This document shows positions 34,522-42,592 of a stretch of DNA of 64,000 nt, one piece after another. The number at the start of each line of letters is the position of its first letter. Position 1 is the stretch's first letter. The position numbers and the translations under genes were made by a program. A model generated the notes under the pieces. It saw only the letters and a program-made list of their open reading frames with translations, was not told the origin of the DNA and ran no database searches. The DNA lies in contig CAWJUU010000005.1 of the NCBI GenBank assembly GCA_963846165.1, positions 186,001 through 250,000 of the forward strand, written 5' to 3'. Origin of the DNA: WHSW01 sp963846165 (GTDB lineage: Bacteria; Actinomycetota; Thermoleophilia; Solirubrobacterales; 70-9).

Positions 34522-35307
34522 CTACTTGTTGCGCTCGCGGACCTCCGCGTCCTTGACCGCCTGGGCCACGCCTCGGACGTCCGAGGTCGGCGGCTCGGCG
34601 CCCTCCGCGTACTGGGGGCCGGCGATCACGAAGCGGTAGACGCCAAAGGCCACGATCGCGCCGATGATCGGGGCGAGGACATAGACGAGCAGGTCGCTGC
34701 CGTCGATCGAGTTGTCGATCAGCGCCGGGCCGAACCAGCGCGCCGGGTTGACCGAGGCGCCGGTCAGCGGGCCGAAGATGAAGACGACGAAACCAAGCGT
34801 CGTGCCGATCGCCAGCGGCGCCCACTCCTGACGCGCGCGCGGGTTCATCGCCACGGCGAGTACCGCGAGCACGAGCAGGAACGTGCCCAGTGCCTCGACC
34901 ACGGCGCCGGCGAAGTTCCCGCCCAGCAGTGGCGAGACCTCGACGTTTCCGTAGCCGGACGCGCGACCCTCGTCGAGCAGCAGGCCCTTGATCAGCAGCG
35001 CGCCGAGCACCGCACCCGAGAGCTGGGCGAGGATGTAGACGATCGCGTCGACAGGGTCGATCCGCCGCATCGCCCAGGCCGCTGTCGTCACCGCGGGGTT
35101 GAAGTGCCCGCCGCTGACCTGCCCGAGGGCGATGATCAGCAGGAAGAGGACGAACGCGTGCGCGAGCCCGACCACGGCGAAGTCCGAGCCCGTCTGCGCC
35201 GTCGGGCTCGTCGACACGTAAAGCGTGACCACGGTGCCGACCACGAAGACCAGGAACAACGTCCCGATCAGCTCGGCGATGTAGGCGGCAAGCCCTCGAT
35301 CCTGCAC
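34522..35307 (-). CDS. MIP-family aquaporin
   Basis: 261 aa, six membrane helices and the two pore half-helix motifs GGHFNPAVT (near residue 70) and GASVNPARWFGPAL (near 188). The N-terminal AELIGTLFLVFVVGTVV is the typical first helix. Selectivity-filter residues were not modelled, so water versus glycerol cannot be told; the short loops favour AqpZ-like water channels. The C-terminus is a short charged cytoplasmic tail (VRGVAQAVKDAEVRERNK). Confidence 0.93.
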   Translation of the reverse strand: MQDRGLAAYIAELIGTLFLVFVVGTVVTLYVSTSPTAQTGSDFAVVGLAHAFVLFLLIIALGQVSGGHFNPAVTTAAWAMRRIDPVDAIVYILAQLSGAVLGALLIKGLLLDEGRASGYGNVEVSPLLGGNFAGAVVEALGTFLLVLAVLAVAMNPRARQEWAPLAIGTTLGFVVFIFGPLTGASVNPARWFGPALIDNSIDGSDLLVYVLAPIIGAIVAFGVYRFVIAGPQYAEGAEPPTSDVRGVAQAVKDAEVRERNK

Positions 35308-35391
35308 TTGGAAAATCCTCCTCGGTCGGGTGCGCGCGGCAGTGTATAGAGGTCACCCCACGAAGCGCCGCAGCGGGCACGGGTGTGGTCG

Positions 35392-35910
35392 CTAGGTGGG
35401 CGCCTGCCCCTCGCGCTCGAGTTGGAGCCGGCGGCCGTCGGCGATCACCTCGAGCGCGTCCTCGCGCGAGCGCCAGCCCTCGACCACGACCTCCTTGCCC
35501 TCGAGCTGCTTGTAGACCGAGAAGAAATGCGTGATCTCGCGCTGGAGCTGCTCGGGGATGTCCTCGAGCGTCTCTGACGTGTTCCAGCCCGGGTCGCTGG
35601 TGGGAACGCAGACGACCTTGTCGTCCTCACCTTTCTCGTCCTGCATCACGAACAGCGCGATCGGCTTCACGGGGATCACGCAGCCGGGGAAGGTCGGCTC
35701 CGAGACGCAGACCATGACGTCGAGCGGGTCGCCGTCGCGGCCCCAGTGCCCGATCAGGTAGCCGTAGTCGGTCGGGTAGACCATCGACGACGAGAGAAAC
35801 CGATCGAGGACGACCTGGCCGATCCCCTCGTCGTACTCGTACTTGTTGCGGGATCCCTTCGGGATCTCGATGAAGGCGAGCAGCTCGTCGGCGAGCCCGT
35901 GGTCGGCCAT
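35392..35910 (-). CDS. ppa: Inorganic pyrophosphatase, family I
   Basis: 172 aa. FIEIPKGSRNKYEYDEGIG, the YPTDYGYLIG segment, the signature DGDPLDVMVC with its catalytic aspartates, and DDKVVCVPT with the later active-site region ITHFFSVYKQLEGK. Mg-dependent hydrolysis of pyrophosphate in the cytoplasm, pulling biosynthetic reactions forward. Divergent from the binding-protein/GGDEF gene, with about 50 bases between starts. Confidence 0.96.
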   Translation of the reverse strand: MADHGLADELLAFIEIPKGSRNKYEYDEGIGQVVLDRFLSSSMVYPTDYGYLIGHWGRDGDPLDVMVCVSEPTFPGCVIPVKPIALFVMQDEKGEDDKVVCVPTSDPGWNTSETLEDIPEQLQREITHFFSVYKQLEGKEVVVEGWRSREDALEVIADGRRLQLEREGQAPT

Positions 35911-35962
35911 CGCACGCCTAGGCTATCCCGGACGACGGCACCCGGGTAACGTGGCGCCCGCA

Positions 35963-38900
35963 ATGCGATGGGTCGTCGCGCCGCTGGCGGCCGCCTCGCT
36001 CGCGCTCGCGCTCGCGAGCTGCGGCGACGGCGGTGCTGAACCGGGCGCCTCGGACGAGGCGACCGTCGTGCTCGACTTCACTCCCAACGCGGTGCACGCG
36101 GGGCTCTACGCCGGCCTCGCGCGGGGCGAGTACGAGCGCTCTCAGATCGAGCTCGAGATCCGCGAGCCATCGGCGTCGACGGACGCGCCGAAGCTGCTCG
36201 AGGCCGGCCGCGCCGAGTTCGCGATCCTCGACATCCACGACCTCGCGATCGCCCGTGAGCGTGGGCTCGACGTGATCGGGGTCGCCGCGATCGCCCAGCG
36301 CCCGCTCGCCGCCGTGATCGCCCGCGATCGCGGCGAGGTCCGCACCCCGCTCGACCTCGAGCAAGGTTCGGTGGGCGTCACGGGGCTGCCCTCCGACGAC
36401 GCCGTGCTCGACTCGGTGCTCCAGGCGGGCGGCGCCGATCCGAGCGCGGTGGAGCGGGTGACGATCGGCTTCGACTCGGTCGCGACCCTCTCAGCCGGCC
36501 GCCTCGACGCCGCGACCGCGTTCTGGAACGCCGAGGGCGTCGCCCTTCGCCGCCTCGGTGTCCCGACGCGCGAGTTCCGCGTCGACGACTTCGGCGCCCC
36601 GCCGTACCCGGAGCTGATCCTGGTCACCTCGGCGCGCACGCTCGGCGAGCGGCCCGAGCTCGTCCGAGCGATGGTCGAGGCGACGGCTCGCGGCTACCGC
36701 GCCATGGCATCCGACCCCGGTGCTGCCCTGGGCGACCTGACCGACGCCGTTCCGGTGCTCGACGAGGCCGAACAGCGCGCTCAGCTCGACGCCCTGCTCG
36801 CCGCCGGCGCGATCGGCGCCGACGTCCGGCTCAATCCGGGCGTGCTCGCAGATTGGGCGCGCTGGGACGCCGAGCACGGGATCGTCGCGCGGCGCCCAAG
36901 CGTCGGCAAGGCGTTCGCCCTCGACCTGGGCACGAAATTAGGGCTTCCCACGCCTCAAGAACCTGACCGGGCGGCCGATGTTGTTCCTAGGAGGTGGGAC
37001 GAAGGTCCCATGCGGAGAAGCAGATTCGTACATTCAGTCGAGACGATCCCGCCGCGTTCGCGGGTGCTAATCCCTGCGGCGATGGCGTGCGCGCTGCTCT
37101 GGCTCGGAACCGTGTACATCGCCGGCAGCGAGGTCCACGGCTCGGCGCTCGTCGCGCTCGGCGCCGCCGGGCTGCTGGTGACGGCGCTGCTCTTGCTGCT
37201 GCTCCAGCGCCAGCACACTCGCCTGCGCAACCTCGCCGCTACCGACCCCCTCACCGGGCTCGTCAACCACCGCGGCTTCCACGAGAGCCTCGCGTTCGAG
37301 ATCTCCAACGGCGCCGAGCTCGGCCGCCCAGTCGCCCTGGTCGCCCTCGATCTCGACAACTTCAAGGTGATCAACGACACCCATGGTCATCCCTACGGCG
37401 ATCAGGTCCTGCGCGCGGTCGGCGCCGCGCTGCGGGGCGCGGTCCGCTCGAGCGACACCGCCGCGCGGCTCGGTGGCGAGGAGTTCACCCTGATCCTGCC
37501 GGGCGCCGACGCGGAGACCGCATTTGCAGTAGCCGAGCGAGCACGTGAGAGGGTCGCCGGGATCGCGATCGACGGTTTCGAGCTCAGCGCCTCAGCGGGG
37601 ATCGCCGCCTTTCCCACTGATGCCGAGGACGCCTCCACCCTCTGTCAGCTCGCCGACAGCGCGCTGCATTGGGCCAAGCGGGGCGGCAAGCGCCGCACCC
37701 GGCGCTTCGACCCCGGGCACTCGCCCGCCACCTGGACGGACCACCAGCGGGCCGAGATCGCAGCCCTGCTCGAGTCCGACCAGCCGATCAAACCGGTGTT
37801 CCAGCCGGTCGTCAGCCTGGCCACGGGAAAGACGGTCGGCTTCGAGGCGCTGGCGAGGTTCGAGGGCCCCACACGGCGCTCACCGGACGTGTGGTTCGCC
37901 CAGGCACACGGCTGCGGGCTCGGACCGGAGCTCGAGGCGGCCGCGATCCGAGCCGCGTTCGAGCCGCTCGGCCGCCCGTTCGGCACCCACCTGGCGATCA
38001 ACGTCAGCCCCTCGGCGCTGACCTCCGACGTCGTCCGGCGAGCCTTGCGGGGCGACCTCGAAGGGATCGTGATCGAGATCACCGAGCACGAGTTCGTGCC
38101 CGACGACGAGTCGCTCTCCGGTGCGATCGCCAACCTGCGCGAGCGCGGCGCCCAGATCGCGATCGACGACGCCGGCGCCGGCCACGCGGGGCTCAAGCAG
38201 CTGATGCGGGTCCAGCCCGACATCGTCAAGCTCGATCGCGACCTGATCGTCCACATCGACACCGACCCTGCGCGGATGGCGCTCGTCGAGTCGTTCGTGC
38301 GCTTCGCCCGCGACGTCGGCGCCACCGTTTGCGCGGAGGGCATCGAGAGCCTCGAGGAGCTCGCCGTGCTCGCCGACCTCGACGTCCAGTGGGGCCAGGG
38401 CTACGCGCTCGCGCGTCCGTCTTCACCGTGGGTCGAGGTCTCGGGAGTCGCCTCCGAGCTCTGCCGCGCAGCGCTGGCGGAGACGTTCCGCTCGCTGCCG
38501 GCAGAGCGCCACCCGATCGGCGCCAGTGACCGCCGCCTCGTCCACGTCAGCGCCCGGCTCGCCGGAGCACGAACGCGCCCGGATCTCGAGCGCGCCCTGG
38601 CGCTGATCGCCGCCGAGCTCGGTGCCTCGACGATCTGTCTCTCGGCCTGGCACGCAGGCGAGCGCGTGCTCGAAACGCTGGCCGAGACCGGCGAGCACAC
38701 CGACCAGACTATCTTCGCGATAGACGACTACCCGCTGAGCGCCAGGGTGCTGCGCGAGCAACGGGCTGTACAGATCGTCGTCGGCGACCCCGAGAGCGAC
38801 CCGAGCGAGGTCGAGCTGCTACTGGCCCTCGGGGAGCGGTCGCTGTTGATGATCCCCGTCGTCTGCCGTGGCGAGAGCCTCGGGATCGTCGAGGCCTACC

Positions 38901-39067
38901 GCACCGACGAGCGCGCTTGGACGCGCGCCGAGATCAACCGCGCCCGGGTGGTGGCGAACCAGTTCGGCTCGGTGATCCCAACCCTCTCGGCCGGGCGAAC
39001 CGAAGCCGGCCGAAGCTCCGAGCGCGAGGGTGTTAGAGCGAGCGGCGGGCCCGGAACTCGCGCCTGA
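35963..39067 (+). CDS. Continuous frame: NMT1/THI5-like substrate-binding lipoprotein joined to GGDEF-EAL-GAF signalling protein
   Basis: 1034 codons from the ATG at 35963. Residues 1-20 are a lipoprotein signal (LALALASC). Residues ~28-330 form an NMT1/THI5-like periplasmic binding domain (DFTPNAVHAGLYAGLARGEY, FWNAEGVALRRLGV). Two hydrophobic helices follow (~365-386 and ~392-414), then GGDEF (~425-590; ATDPLTGLVNHRGF, RLGGEEF, an active signature), EAL (~600-840; GFEALARF, EITEHE, IDDAGAGHAG, KLDRDL, AEGIES) and a GAF domain (~870-1030). It would make and degrade cyclic-di-GMP. Two membrane helices after a secreted domain would put GGDEF outside the cell, so the second half is probably a separate protein from the internal ATG at 37010. 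Confidence 0.75.
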   Translation: MRWVVAPLAAASLALALASCGDGGAEPGASDEATVVLDFTPNAVHAGLYAGLARGEYERSQIELEIREPSASTDAPKLLEAGRAEFAILDIHDLAIARERGLDVIGVAAIAQRPLAAVIARDRGEVRTPLDLEQGSVGVTGLPSDDAVLDSVLQAGGADPSAVERVTIGFDSVATLSAGRLDAATAFWNAEGVALRRLGVPTREFRVDDFGAPPYPELILVTSARTLGERPELVRAMVEATARGYRAMASDPGAALGDLTDAVPVLDEAEQRAQLDALLAAGAIGADVRLNPGVLADWARWDAEHGIVARRPSVGKAFALDLGTKLGLPTPQEPDRAADVVPRRWDEGPMRRSRFVHSVETIPPRSRVLIPAAMACALLWLGTVYIAGSEVHGSALVALGAAGLLVTALLLLLLQRQHTRLRNLAATDPLTGLVNHRGFHESLAFEISNGAELGRPVALVALDLDNFKVINDTHGHPYGDQVLRAVGAALRGAVRSSDTAARLGGEEFTLILPGADAETAFAVAERARERVAGIAIDGFELSASAGIAAFPTDAEDASTLCQLADSALHWAKRGGKRRTRRFDPGHSPATWTDHQRAEIAALLESDQPIKPVFQPVVSLATGKTVGFEALARFEGPTRRSPDVWFAQAHGCGLGPELEAAAIRAAFEPLGRPFGTHLAINVSPSALTSDVVRRALRGDLEGIVIEITEHEFVPDDESLSGAIANLRERGAQIAIDDAGAGHAGLKQLMRVQPDIVKLDRDLIVHIDTDPARMALVESFVRFARDVGATVCAEGIESLEELAVLADLDVQWGQGYALARPSSPWVEVSGVASELCRAALAETFRSLPAERHPIGASDRRLVHVSARLAGARTRPDLERALALIAAELGASTICLSAWHAGERVLETLAETGEHTDQTIFAIDDYPLSARVLREQRAVQIVVGDPESDPSEVELLLALGERSLLMIPVVCRGESLGIVEAYRTDERAWTRAEINRARVVANQFGSVIPTLSAGRTEAGRSSEREGVRASGGPGTRA
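36989..37012 (+). promoter_or_regulatory. Internal Shine-Dalgarno and ATG: likely true start of the GGDEF-EAL-GAF protein
   Basis: TAGGAGGTGG at 36989-36998, the strongest ribosome-binding sequence in the region, precedes ATG 37010 by about 12 bases; a nearer GAAGG also exists. Translation from here gives a 685-residue protein with a basic N-terminus, two membrane helices and cytoplasmic GGDEF-EAL-GAF, a sensible topology. The bases before it contain a TAG in another frame (near 36945) that could have ended the binding protein. Confidence 0.55.
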
Positions 39068-39395
39068 CGGACTCCGGCCGGCCCCACATCTGGACGACCT
39101 CGGCGCGGCCTTCGTGGATGTCGCGCACGATCAGCTCGCCGGCGATTCCCTGCTCGTCGAGCAACACCAGCGTTCCCTTGACCGTCTCCGCCGCCGCCGC
39201 GTGGCCGAAGCTGTGGGCGACGTTGATCCGGAAGTGCCACTCGGCCTTCGAATACGGCTGCGCGTTGACCTGGGTCATCAGCACCGCGGCGTCGACGTAC
39301 TGGTCCTCGTCGGCGATCCGCAGATCCAAGACGATGTCGGTCCAGTCGCCGGGCAGCGAGTCGAGCACCTGCTGGAAGTCGTCGGCGAGCGCCAT
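39033..39395 (-). CDS. Small conserved-looking protein in the metal operon, unknown function
   Basis: 120 aa. Reads MALADDFQQVLDSLPGDWTDIVLDLRIADEDQYVDAAVLMTQVNA... with FRINVAHSFGHAAA and IAGELIVRDIHEGRAEVVQMWGRPES. Alpha/beta character, soluble, no Cys. No family recognised. The ATG is 21 bases after the stop of the DtxR-type regulator, so it is probably the last gene of the oxidase-ZIP-DtxR operon. Its 3' end overlaps the convergent GGDEF gene by 35 bases. Confidence 0.75.
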   Translation of the reverse strand: MALADDFQQVLDSLPGDWTDIVLDLRIADEDQYVDAAVLMTQVNAQPYSKAEWHFRINVAHSFGHAAAAETVKGTLVLLDEQGIAGELIVRDIHEGRAEVVQMWGRPESVRREFRARRSL

Positions 39396-39416
39396 CGCTG
39401 ACAGCCTACCCAGCGC

Positions 39417-40112
39417 CTACTTGGAGACGATCATCCGCCGGGCGAGCTCGGCGCCGATCGCGAGGGCGGTGCCCTCGACGACGATCATCAGCGCCCCGCC
39501 GAACGGCTCACGCTCGCGAACCGTGACCTCGGCCCCGGGGCGGATGCCGCGCTGGTCGAGGTAGCGGAGCATCTCGGGATCGGAGTCCGAGACGCGGGTG
39601 AAGGTGCCCCGGTCTCCCGGCTCGAGCTCGGCCAGGGCAAGGCCGCCGGCGTCGGTCGCAAGCGAGAGCTTGCGGTCGGGGATCGGGTCGCCGTGGGGGT
39701 CGTGGCTGGGGTCGCCGAGCGCGGCTGCGATCCGCTCCTCGAGGTCCTCGGAGATGTAGTGCTCGAGCACTTCCGCCTCATCGTGCACCTTGTCCCAGGG
39801 CATCCCGAGCGCCTCGGCAAGGTACGCCTCGATCAGCCGGTGATGGCGGATGACCTCGAGCGCGACCCGCTCCCCGGCCGCGGTCAGGGCGACGCCGTGG
39901 TACGGCCGGTGCTCGACCAGGCCGAGGTCGTCCATCCGCTTCAGCATCGCGGTCACGGTCCCGGGCGAGACGCCGAGCCGGTCCGCGAGAGCGGAGGTGC
40001 CAACCGGGCCATCTGCCCGGCGAGCGAGCGCGTAGATCGCCTTGGTGTAGTCCTCGACCGCCTGCGAGCGCTCGGGCAATTGGTGGGTCTGGCTGGTGGG
40101 TTCGGCGGCCAT
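39417..40112 (-). CDS. DtxR/MntR-family metal-dependent transcriptional regulator
   Basis: 231 aa from the ATG at 40112. N-terminal winged helix: VEDYTKAIYALARRADGPVGTSALADRLGVSPGTVTAMLKRMDDLGLVEHRPYHGVALT. The dimerisation/metal domain has RHHRLIEAYLAEALGMPWDKVHDEAEVLEHYIS, holding the Glu/His metal ligands seen in DtxR/IdeR. The C-terminal SH3-like (FeoA) domain begins near LALAELEPGDRGTF. It would repress metal-uptake genes when Fe or Mn is bound. Third gene after the oxidase and the ZIP transporter, so likely autoregulatory. Confidence 0.92.
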   Translation of the reverse strand: MAAEPTSQTHQLPERSQAVEDYTKAIYALARRADGPVGTSALADRLGVSPGTVTAMLKRMDDLGLVEHRPYHGVALTAAGERVALEVIRHHRLIEAYLAEALGMPWDKVHDEAEVLEHYISEDLEERIAAALGDPSHDPHGDPIPDRKLSLATDAGGLALAELEPGDRGTFTRVSDSDPEMLRYLDQRGIRPGAEVTVREREPFGGALMIVVEGTALAIGAELARRMIVSK

Positions 40113-40138
40113 CGTCAGGTGATCGGCTCCATCGCGAC

Positions 40139-41353
40139 TCAGATCGTGATCAGCAAGCCGGTGAGATAGAGGACCAGGACCCCGGCCGCCATCGCCAGCG
40201 CGGTCGCCGCGTCGAGGACCCGACCCGCCGAATCGCGCAGCGAGGGCCAGATCTGGACGACCACCTGGACGATCGCCCCGACGCCGACGCCGATCAGCAG
40301 GGCGGAGAGCTCGGCGTTGTCGATCGAGGCCCCGATCAGGGCGCCGAGGATGGCCGGAGCGCCGGCGACCAGGCCGAGGCCGACCAGCCGCGTCAGCGAG
40401 GGGCGCGAGCGCGCCAACGGGGCGACGATCGCGATCCCCTCGGTCGTGTTGTGGATCGCGAAGCCGACGACGAGGAAGGCCCCCAGCGCGAGCTCCCCGA
40501 CCGCGTAGGCGGAGCCGATCGCGAGGCCCTCGCCGAGATTGTGGAGGCCGATCCCGATCGCGATCATCAGCGCCAGCTGCGCCTCGCGGGCGCCACTGGA
40601 GGCGGCGCGCTCGCCGCGCGCCTTGAGGTGGCGATCGAGCCCGGTGAGCGCGAGGAAGGCGAGGATGCCACCGAGGAAGACGAGCTCGGTGCCGCCGAAA
40701 GCGCCGGCCGAGCCCGCCGCCAGGTCCAGCGCCTCGAGCGTGCCGTCGACGGCGAGGAAGCCGAGCAGACCGACGGTGAGCGCAAGCACGATCCGGATCC
40801 AGCGCTCCTCGAACCGCCTCATCGCCGGCAGCAGCAGCATCCCGAGGACGACGGGAATGATCCCGACGTAGGTGCCGAGCAGCGCCATCAGGCCGAAGAA
40901 GTCGCCGTCGGCGCTCGGCGTCTGTACCGCCGCCGGGATCTCGTGCTCGATCACGACTCCGGTCGAGGTCACGAGCGAGACCAGATACGGCTGTCCGTCC
41001 TGCCATGGGTAGGCCAGGGTCAACGTCTCGCTGCCGAGCCTGCCGATCTCGGTCGTGCTCGCCTCGAAGTCGACGTAGGCGTCGTTGACGAACGCTTGCG
41101 CGAGCTCGACCGCGTCGGGCCCGGTGTTGCGAACCGTGAGCTCGATCGAGCCCGGCTCGAGCACGGTGCGCTCGACCGCCAGCTCCTCCACCGGGGGGCC
41201 GGCGCGCTCGGGGAGTGAGTCGCCGCCGGCGATCGCGAGCGCGATCAGCGCCGCCGCGATCAGCGCCAGCGCCCCGGCCGCCAGGCCCCAGGTGGGGACG
41301 CGGTCCAGCAGCGAGCCCCCGGCGCCGTTGACGACCTCTCCGCGAGCCTCCAT
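40139..41353 (-). CDS. ZIP-family metal transporter with an N-terminal extracytoplasmic domain
   Basis: 404 aa. An N-terminal helix (~23-42) is followed by an outside beta-sandwich-like domain (~50-130: VERTVLEPGSIELTVRNTGPDAVELAQAFVNDAYVDFE), then eight or so helices. ZIP metal motifs are HNLGEGLAIG and HNTTEGIAI on helices IV and V. GufA-like ZIPs lack the outer domain, which here resembles a cupredoxin/Ig-type fold without clear copper ligands. It starts one base after the multicopper oxidase stop, suggesting the two work as a pair in metal import. Confidence 0.88.
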   Translation of the reverse strand: MEARGEVVNGAGGSLLDRVPTWGLAAGALALIAAALIALAIAGGDSLPERAGPPVEELAVERTVLEPGSIELTVRNTGPDAVELAQAFVNDAYVDFEASTTEIGRLGSETLTLAYPWQDGQPYLVSLVTSTGVVIEHEIPAAVQTPSADGDFFGLMALLGTYVGIIPVVLGMLLLPAMRRFEERWIRIVLALTVGLLGFLAVDGTLEALDLAAGSAGAFGGTELVFLGGILAFLALTGLDRHLKARGERAASSGAREAQLALMIAIGIGLHNLGEGLAIGSAYAVGELALGAFLVVGFAIHNTTEGIAIVAPLARSRPSLTRLVGLGLVAGAPAILGALIGASIDNAELSALLIGVGVGAIVQVVVQIWPSLRDSAGRVLDAATALAMAAGVLVLYLTGLLITI

Positions 41354-41354
41354 C

Positions 41355-42476
41355 TCAGCTCACCTCGAAGAAGCCCATCCAACCGAGCTCGGCGAACTCG
41401 GTCTTGTGGGCGTGGAACATGAACGGCCCCTCGTGGGCGAAGCGAAGCTCGCAGATCCCGCGCTGCGCCTGGCCCTGGACCACGGTGTCGGTGAACTCGG
41501 TCGGCTGCAGCGAGGTCCCGGTCGGGTAGTAGTGGAAGAAGTTGCCGTGGATGTGGAACGAGTTGATCGGGTCGTACTCGAGCACGTTGACGAGGAAGAT
41601 GCGGACGAGCTCGTCGCGCGAGATCTGGATCGGCTCGTTCATGTAGTGGAACGGGATCCCGTTGACCGCGTAGAGCTGGTTGCCCTCGGCGTCGAAGGTG
41701 GTGTTGTAGCCGTGCTGGACCATCACCATCTCGTCGGCGTCGGCGCGGCCGGCCTTCGGATCGACGATGAACGTCCCGTACATCCCGCGCGCGATGTGCT
41801 CGGCAAGCGGCGCAACGTGACAGTGGTAGAGGTGGAGTCCGAAGGGCTCGGCTTCGAACTCGTAGACCGTCGACTTGCCGGGCTCGATGATCCCGGCGCC
41901 GATCCCCGGGATGCCGTCCATCGGCGACGGGTGCAGGCCGTGGAAATGCATCGTGTGCGGATGCTCGGAGCCGTTGACGAAGCGGATCCGCAGCAGGTCG
42001 CCCTCGCGGCAGCGCAGCGTCGGCCCGGGGACGCGTCCGTTGTAGGTCCAGGCGGGGAAGCTGATCCCCGGAGCGACCTCGATCTCCTTGTCGGCACCGA
42101 CGATCTCCCACTCGCGCAGCAGGCGCCCGCTGGCGAGGCGAGTCGTGCGCCCGTAGTCGAAGTCGCGCAGGATCTCCGACGGGTTGAAGCCGTTCGCGCG
42201 GTGGTCGACGGCAGCGCCGCCGCGAAACGTGGGCCCGGCGGTGCCGGCGCCGTTGACGTGGCTCGGCACGCCGTGAGCGGCGGGCGTGCTCGCGGCCTCG
42301 GCAGGGGTGGCCTGGTGGCCGCCGAGGGCGTTGTGGAGGCCCTGGTGCGGGAGCGTCTCGTGGAGGACCGCGAGCGCCGGGGCCGCGGCGACGCTCCCGG
42401 CGAGCAGCTTGCGCCGGCTGATTCCGCGGCGAGCAGGCGGCCCGGGTTCCGCGCGGTCCGTGTTTCGGTCGCTCAT
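41355..42476 (-). CDS. Tat-exported two-domain multicopper oxidase
   Basis: 373 aa. A Tat signal is visible (RRGISRRKLLAGSVAAAPALAV). Copper motifs: HTMHFHGLHP and LYHCHVAPLAEHIARGM in domain 1 (type 1 Cys, His and Met plus His ligands), NSFHIHGNFFHYY and MFHAHKTEFAELGW in domain 2, where the type 1 Cys is replaced (HAH). This is the layout of two-domain laccases/ferroxidase-like oxidases and nitrite-reductase relatives. Operon head with the ZIP transporter and the DtxR-type regulator, so oxidation of Fe(II) or Mn(II), or copper defence, is more likely than denitrification. Confidence 0.88.
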   Translation of the reverse strand: MSDRNTDRAEPGPPARRGISRRKLLAGSVAAAPALAVLHETLPHQGLHNALGGHQATPAEAASTPAAHGVPSHVNGAGTAGPTFRGGAAVDHRANGFNPSEILRDFDYGRTTRLASGRLLREWEIVGADKEIEVAPGISFPAWTYNGRVPGPTLRCREGDLLRIRFVNGSEHPHTMHFHGLHPSPMDGIPGIGAGIIEPGKSTVYEFEAEPFGLHLYHCHVAPLAEHIARGMYGTFIVDPKAGRADADEMVMVQHGYNTTFDAEGNQLYAVNGIPFHYMNEPIQISRDELVRIFLVNVLEYDPINSFHIHGNFFHYYPTGTSLQPTEFTDTVVQGQAQRGICELRFAHEGPFMFHAHKTEFAELGWMGFFEVS

Positions 42477-42484
42477 AACCGAGA

Positions 42485-42500
42485 TTTTGGCAAATCAAAA
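42485..42500. promoter_or_regulatory. AT-rich inverted repeat upstream of the oxidase operon, candidate metalloregulator site
   Basis: TTTTG and CAAAA arms around GCAAAT, 8 bases before the oxidase start codon. It is one of very few AT-rich stretches in this region. Size and placement fit a DtxR-type operator or a -10 element. Control by the operon's own DtxR-like gene is inferred. Confidence 0.4.
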
Positions 42501-42524
42501 CCTAGTCCGCAAGTGCGGGTGGTT

Positions 42525-42560
42525 GATTCCGAATTCGCGCGTGCGCGGGGATTCGGAATC
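42525..42560. promoter_or_regulatory. Nested palindrome in a divergent intergenic region
   Basis: Perfect 10-bp arms GATTCCGAAT (42525-42534) and ATTCGGAATC (42551-42560) enclose a second stem, CGCGC/GCGCG (42536-42547). It lies between divergent genes (oxidase operon and YgfZ-like gene), so it is not a terminator of either; an operator or structured 5' leader of the plus-strand gene is possible. A small CCGC/GCGG stem precedes it at 42507-42518. Confidence 0.5.
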
Positions 42561-42592
42561 GGCCGTCTAGGCGCCTGTCAGAATCGGTGGAG

